Source: Holacanthus passer
Taxonomy: Eukaryota > Chordata > Actinopteri > Pomacanthidae
Direction: 5' to 3'
NCBI GenBank assembly: GCA_025331565.1
Contig: JAFREQ010000039.1
Coordinates: forward strand, 3,286,001-3,350,000
Length of the DNA stretch: 64,000 bases
Below the pieces are notes generated by a model, which was given only the letters and a program-made list of their open reading frames with translations, ran no database searches and was not told the origin of the DNA. A program made the translations under genes and the position numbers. Shown here in pieces: positions 59,430 through 64,000 of this stretch (its first letter is position 1; each line of letters begins with the position of its first letter).

Positions 59430-60110
59430 AATCAAGGTTACTCAAAGGCATCTGGAGTTATGAGCAAATGTGTGATAGGCCACGCCCACTTGCACCAACC
59501 AATATGGCACTGTGGGTCAGGCTCAGAATGCTTTGGTAGACCTATTTCCAAACATGGACTAAACTTATGCACCAAGCTTTACGATGATTGGTCAAATGGT
59601 TACTGAGCTATGGCACAATTTCCTGCTAAGCCCTGCCCTTTGCAAACTTTCTTTGGTGATGGCGGCCTGGGAACGTCCTCAAATCTCAGTCCTGCAATGC
59701 TGTATACCAGTTTGGGGTTAATATCATCAAAATCCAAAAAGTTCAATTCATATTACTGTTTTTCAGGGAATGCAAATGAGCAAAAATCCATCAGGCAGAC
59801 CTTTATGATCCCAGAAGTTTTTTATAGAGCGCACTGAGCTGGACTGTGTGTCCAATTTCAAGTCAATCGGACTTGAACGTGAGGGGCGTGGCCTTTCCAA
59901 ATTGCATTTTTGGGTCTTAATTAGAGGTCCACCATCTGGCTAATTTGGCTCATGATTCTTGGGAGGCATTTGCACATCGCTTCCAGTTCTTGGACCCAGT
60001 TTCTAGTTCATTCCAGCTCAGGACAATTTGAGCTGTGGCGTAAAACAAATAATAATAAGAGGCTGCTACCCTCTCTGGGTTTGACCCCTAACAAAACTCA
60101 GTAGTGTTCT
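59430..60110. repeat. Probable unclassified fish interspersed repeat
   Basis: The segment is full of phrases common in a fish repeat: 'GATAGGCCACGCCCACTT', 'CCAATTTCAAGTCAATCGGA', 'CTTGAACGTGAGGGGCGTGG', and an AATAATAATAAGAGG-type tail near 60048-60062. No transposase or reverse transcriptase can be seen. The assignment rests on recollection of similar repeats. Confidence 0.4.
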
Positions 60111-60529
60111 ACCTCCTAATTATGCTTCCATACCCAGGTGAAATGATGAGAATAAAGTTAAATTGTGGACAGGTACAAAGCTACTCTGTCTGAATGCACC
60201 TTCAATGGCATCTTTTCACACAGACCTTGATGAAATATAACTGGTATCTTTTGAATCCTTTTCAGTCATGTTCCTCATGGCTTGATGTGGGTGGCCGTTT
60301 TTTTTAGTCGCGGTTTAGCAGCCAACTATGCCAGCACTATTTATGACTATCGCCTTAGAAAGCATCAAGTGCATATGACGTAACTCCAAACAAAAGCTGG
60401 CTTTTTTTATTCACACACAGAGTGGGTTAACACTCTGCTGTGACGTGGGATGACCTCGATTAGAGTTTCATAGAAAAAGAAATTGCTGAGAATATGACGA
60501 ACCAAATTTGAGCGGTAGGTGTTTGGAAG

Positions 60530-60593
60530 GTGCAGCTCAGAGGGTAGAGCAAGGCATTAACACTGCCATGGTTAGAAGTTTGAGTCCTGCTTG
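60530..60593 (+). mobile_element. tRNA-like fragment (SINE head or tRNA pseudogene)
   Basis: 'GCAGCTCAGAGGGTAGAGCA' looks like a tRNA D-arm/A-box, and 'GAAGTTTGAGTCC' like a degraded B box at proper spacing. The acceptor and anticodon stems do not close, so it is not a functional tRNA. Confidence 0.4.
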
Positions 60594-61317
60594 TGCTGTT
60601 TTTCAGACTAATTGCAACAAGAGTCTCATCTGGATATAATTAGAATTATGTTTTGATGACAGGACTAAATACAGGCAAACACAACTGAAGACTACTTACA
60701 GAAACACATCAGAAGATATTAAACCAGTCTGTAAGATAGTACTATAACACACATCAAATGTATTGACTTCTTCCTCTTATCATTATTTAACTCTTTTAAA
60801 TTCCTAATCCTCAAGATTTTCAGGAAATCAAATCCCATTTTATGTAATTTCTTTTTCTTTCTTTCTTTACATTTCTTTATGCAGTAGCCATTCAATGTAT
60901 CTGCATTCATGTTCTATATGTGTAATTTAATAGAATTTTCAGATCATCAGATCATCTTTTCAAATAAAGGATTAAGACGGAGCAGTAGAGTAAAAATCTT
61001 GTTGTTTGAAATCAGATTGTGGTTGAAATTATATTCTGCTGCCTTCTTTATCAGAATTCTTTTGTTTTGTTATAAACAAACACACCAGCTACTCTTTGGT
61101 TGTCTTTCTGACAAAGTAGCTGCTCAGGGAGTATCAACCAAAAGGATTACAACTTTAATTAAATAACTTATACATAAAACAATCAAAACACACAAAAACA
61201 AAGGATTAGAGGAGAAACAATATCAATTTGACTAAAAAAAAAAGATTATTTAATGAATAATAATAATGAATAATTGTGATTTTTGAGGTTCAGTGTTGGA
61301 TTGGATTATATTGAAAG

Positions 61318-61345
61318 ATTCCTCTAATATTTTGTCTGCCCCCAA
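61318..61345. repeat. Fragment of the 29471-29709 MITE family
   Basis: 'CCTCTAATATTTTGTCTGCC' matches the diagnostic internal phrase also found at 43612 and, more diverged, at 29547. Confidence 0.4.
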
Positions 61346-62939
61346 TTACACAAGGATACAAACATTCCCTCTGATTTCCAGTCACACCTGCTGCACATCC
61401 ACCACTCTGTAGCAGGCATGTCGTATTTAATAGACTTGCTTTTTAAGCTTTCGTACAGTGTGTGTTGAGGTGGGTGTGAATGAACGTGCGAGTGAGTTTC
61501 TCACAGTTATCTGAAGACCACTCACCACGATCACCGCTATAGTACACATCCCTTCTCTTTGAGAGACGACGGCACAGGACAGATGTGTCAACGAATGAGA
61601 AAGCCCTGTCAAGTACACAAAGTGACAGATTGCCCCAAGAACACCATTAACTGCGCAATTCAGGAAGAATGAGGGATCATTTGCATACAAATAGTGTGCC
61701 TATATGAATCGATGATGGATGAGCATGCCAGTATAGACTCCATCACTTTTTCTCCAGTTTTTTGTGCTTGAAGGACACGGCTTCATGGGAATCACACAGC
61801 GGAAAAATCTACAGTAAGTGGCAGACTGATGCAGATGTTTCTCTGAGGCAGAAATTATTCTGAAGGTTGAGTTGCAGTTCTGTAGGTTTTTGCTGGATAA
61901 TCAACTTTCGAAAAAATTATTCCATGCTGCAAAAACATTTCTACATTGAATAAATCAGAAAAAAATTTGGGGCTTAGACAATTTTTTTTACTCAATCAAT
62001 GACATAATTGTTCCTTTGAACCTGATACTGAACCTGTGTGAGTGCATGGCTGATGATCTCCTAATGAGCAAGCGTCACTTTCCAATCTGCCATGTGTATG
62101 AATATATGTGTGAATGCTTGCTCTTTAAAATAAAATAAAATATAATAAAACAGTTTATTGAAGAGATGTATTTTAACCATTGGGTCGTGTTTCACATTAC
62201 ACCTCTGTGGAGCACTTTATACTACGACAGTGGGGTCTATAAAACTGGAGAGTACAAAGAGCTAATGTGGTGACTCTTCTCCATTCTTGACTCCATTTCC
62301 TCAAAGATCAGCAATATCCAGATGGTTTGCAATTGGACGACAATGTAATTTCACATTTTAAAGCTTAAAATCTCACAAAGCATATTTTATAGCTCATTTG
62401 CTACATGCCTGTTGATCATTATTCCCAAGCCAAAAACAGAACAGCAATCAACTGAATTCTTATCTTTCTCATGCTGTCCAGATTTCCCTGTTGCTTGTCT
62501 TGCTGGTTTGGTTTTCCAGTCCTTTTCAGGGCCCATGTTTCACATCTCATACAACAGAGCTTCCCAACACCAACAGACCAACCTGGAAAACTTTTAAAAT
62601 CAATTCACCACCTTAACTGCATTACTGCATAATTAGTCTACTTATCTAAAGCATGTTTCAAGTCTCAGCAAGCAGATTTGGAAAGAAGAAAGAAAAGATG
62701 GAAACAATGTATGATTGTTGCAATGCAAAGTATGAAAGTATCTAACAATGTAAGCAGTACAGCAATACATCTGATTTTTGATAAACTGGATAAAAACAGC
62801 ATGGTTATGTAAATACAGTTTATCAAAAAATTTGTGGCCAATTTTTTAAAAATGATTTTATATGTGATAAAAAGTACTGTGATGTTGAAACAGTATCCAC
62901 ATGTTGTGCTTCAGTGTGTCTCCCCCTCCAGTCTACTGA

Positions 62940-63240
62940 CATCTCTCTTTACAGGTCGTCTCTGCTAAATGATTTGGCTTGCACCAAGCGGCGGTGTCCT
63001 GGAACTGGATGGCAATCTCATTAATCTGCTGGGTGACTTCACAACCCCTGCCATTCTTCTCTGACTCTCAACTAATGGCCTTCTATTATGTCGGCCCGTG
63101 TGTAATCACCCAGGCTCACAGACCACTACGATTGCTTTGTTCCCATCATGGCCATGTAATTCTCTATGCACTGCACATGTCTCACATCAGTGAGAATGTA
63201 CAGTAGGTCACTGGTAATGCATACTGTGAGACAGCATGAA
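62940..63240. promoter_or_regulatory. Second complex non-coding block, candidate conserved element
   Basis: This is balanced, non-repetitive sequence beginning after a TTTACAG. It contains 'GGTGTCCTGGAACTGGATGG' and 'TGTAATCACCCAGGCTCACA' and ends near 'CACATCAGTGAGAATG'. A 75-codon plus frame has no recognisable protein. It may be an enhancer or an orphan exon. Confidence 0.25.
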
Positions 63241-63404
63241 GAAGAAAAGTTTTGGGTTTCCAATGTGTCTGCAGGTGACTGTCAGCTGTAAAAAGTTGGG
63301 CCAACATACACACTACTTAAAAGTCTGTTTTGGTCTCCACCAACTCTAATTTGATCCCTGGCCCCTCTGACTGAACTGAATTGAGTGTTTGTCTGTATGT
63401 ATGT

Positions 63405-63550
63405 ATGTGTGTGTGTGAATGAATGAGGGAAATATCATGGGGCTCTTTGTATCACCACCTATGGATATGTGTGTAAGTGTGGCTTGTGTTGTAAAGCACA
63501 GTTGGTGGACTAGATGGTGCAATATAAATGCAGTGCATTTACCATTTGTT
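63405..63550 (+). mobile_element. Degraded tail of a fish SINE-like repeat
   Basis: 'GTGTGTGAATGAATGAGGGA', 'TAAAGCACAGTTGGTGGACT' and 'ATATAAATGCAGTGCATTTA' then CCATTTG follow the order of the widespread tail consensus (AAAGCGC...CTATATAAATGCAG...CATTTACCATTT). A TATG/TG microsatellite precedes it at 63393-63417. Confidence 0.5.
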
Positions 63551-64000
63551 AACTTTGTCTGTTATTTGGTGTTGTGCAGTAAGTCTACAGTTGGTTGGCA
63601 CATTTAGAGACTCCGATTGTTGTAAAATCGATTAATGCAGCTTTAAGTTGTATCATATTTTCACTGTAAAATGGCAACACTGGGATCCAAAATTCTACCA
63701 CAAACACTGAGCCCCACAGTCCACAGGCAAATTTCATCCTCCAACTGGGTCCAACATCCATGAGTAGGTGGAGTAGAGAGCCAAGGTGCTGAGTCAACCC
63801 AGAGAAATGTTTCGTTTTGATCATTGCTGGAAGAGTCTGAGTCAATCTGGCTTCCCGGTCAGCTGAGATGGCATGAGACACATTACAGCAGACATCCTGA
63901 CAAAACAGGGAAAATATAAATTATTATTAAATCATGGGTGTCTTCATGGCCAAGAGAACTGTCCTCACTCTCTCCAGACAGATTTAGAGAACTGAGGCTG

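Larger units (their letters stand above)
52926..64000. other. Gene-poor region downstream of phax
   Basis: Apart from the repeats and motifs listed separately, no gene is supported. Frames of 105-132 codons at 54892, 56502 and 59028 are either transposon-derived or unrecognised. Nothing is visible in about 57200-57950, 58100-59400 and 60600-62900 beyond AT-rich sequence. The last 350 bases hold a 98-codon minus frame (63585-63881) without recognisable similarity. Confidence 0.5.

Overview
The window is vertebrate nuclear DNA, almost certainly from a percomorph-type teleost fish. The basis is: GT-AG split genes with short introns, proteins that align residue for residue with human SLC26, PSMC2, DNAJC2, PMPCB and PHAX sequences recalled from memory, and several interspersed repeats typical of fish. 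No bacterial, viral or CRISPR-like system is present. Long reading frames outside the genes below are short and unsupported.

Layout. (1) 1-2.6 kb, minus strand: the 5' end of an slc26a3-like anion exchanger (two coding exons plus an upstream exon carrying a uORF); the rest lies beyond the left edge. (2) 2.6-15.8 kb: gene-poor, with a tRNA-derived SINE and two inverted copies of a fish repeat. (3) 15.8-31.05 kb, plus strand: a complete slc26a5-like (prestin) gene, 17 coding exons, 737 residues. One intron holds a tRNA-Pro(AGG) gene followed by a nested transposon; another holds a diverged internal duplication. (4) 31.05-35.87 kb, minus: psmc2, proteasome ATPase Rpt1, 12 exons, 433 residues. 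(5) 36.37-43.8 kb, plus: dnajc2, 16 exons, 619 residues. (6) 43.97-50.48 kb, minus: pmpcb, 13 exons, 483 residues. (7) 51.3-52.9 kb, plus: phax, whose 405-codon reading frame is uninterrupted. (8) 52.9-64 kb: gene-poor, with a LINE ORF1 relic, a CTCF-like site and two complex non-coding blocks that could be conserved elements.

Gene relationships. The order and orientation slc26a5 > < psmc2 <> dnajc2 > < pmpcb matches the human 7q22 block SLC26A5-PSMC2-DNAJC2-PMPCB, so this is old conserved synteny. psmc2 and dnajc2 start back to back within 500 bp. Both convergent pairs (slc26a5/psmc2 and dnajc2/pmpcb) have plus- and minus-strand AATAAA signals within 13-16 bp of each other, so the 3' ends probably overlap. 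phax is not part of the human block (human PHAX is on chromosome 5) and its coding region lacks introns, which suggests retroposition or wholesale intron loss.

Exon boundaries were read by eye from splice sites, reading phase and protein similarity. No alignment, expression or database search was run.
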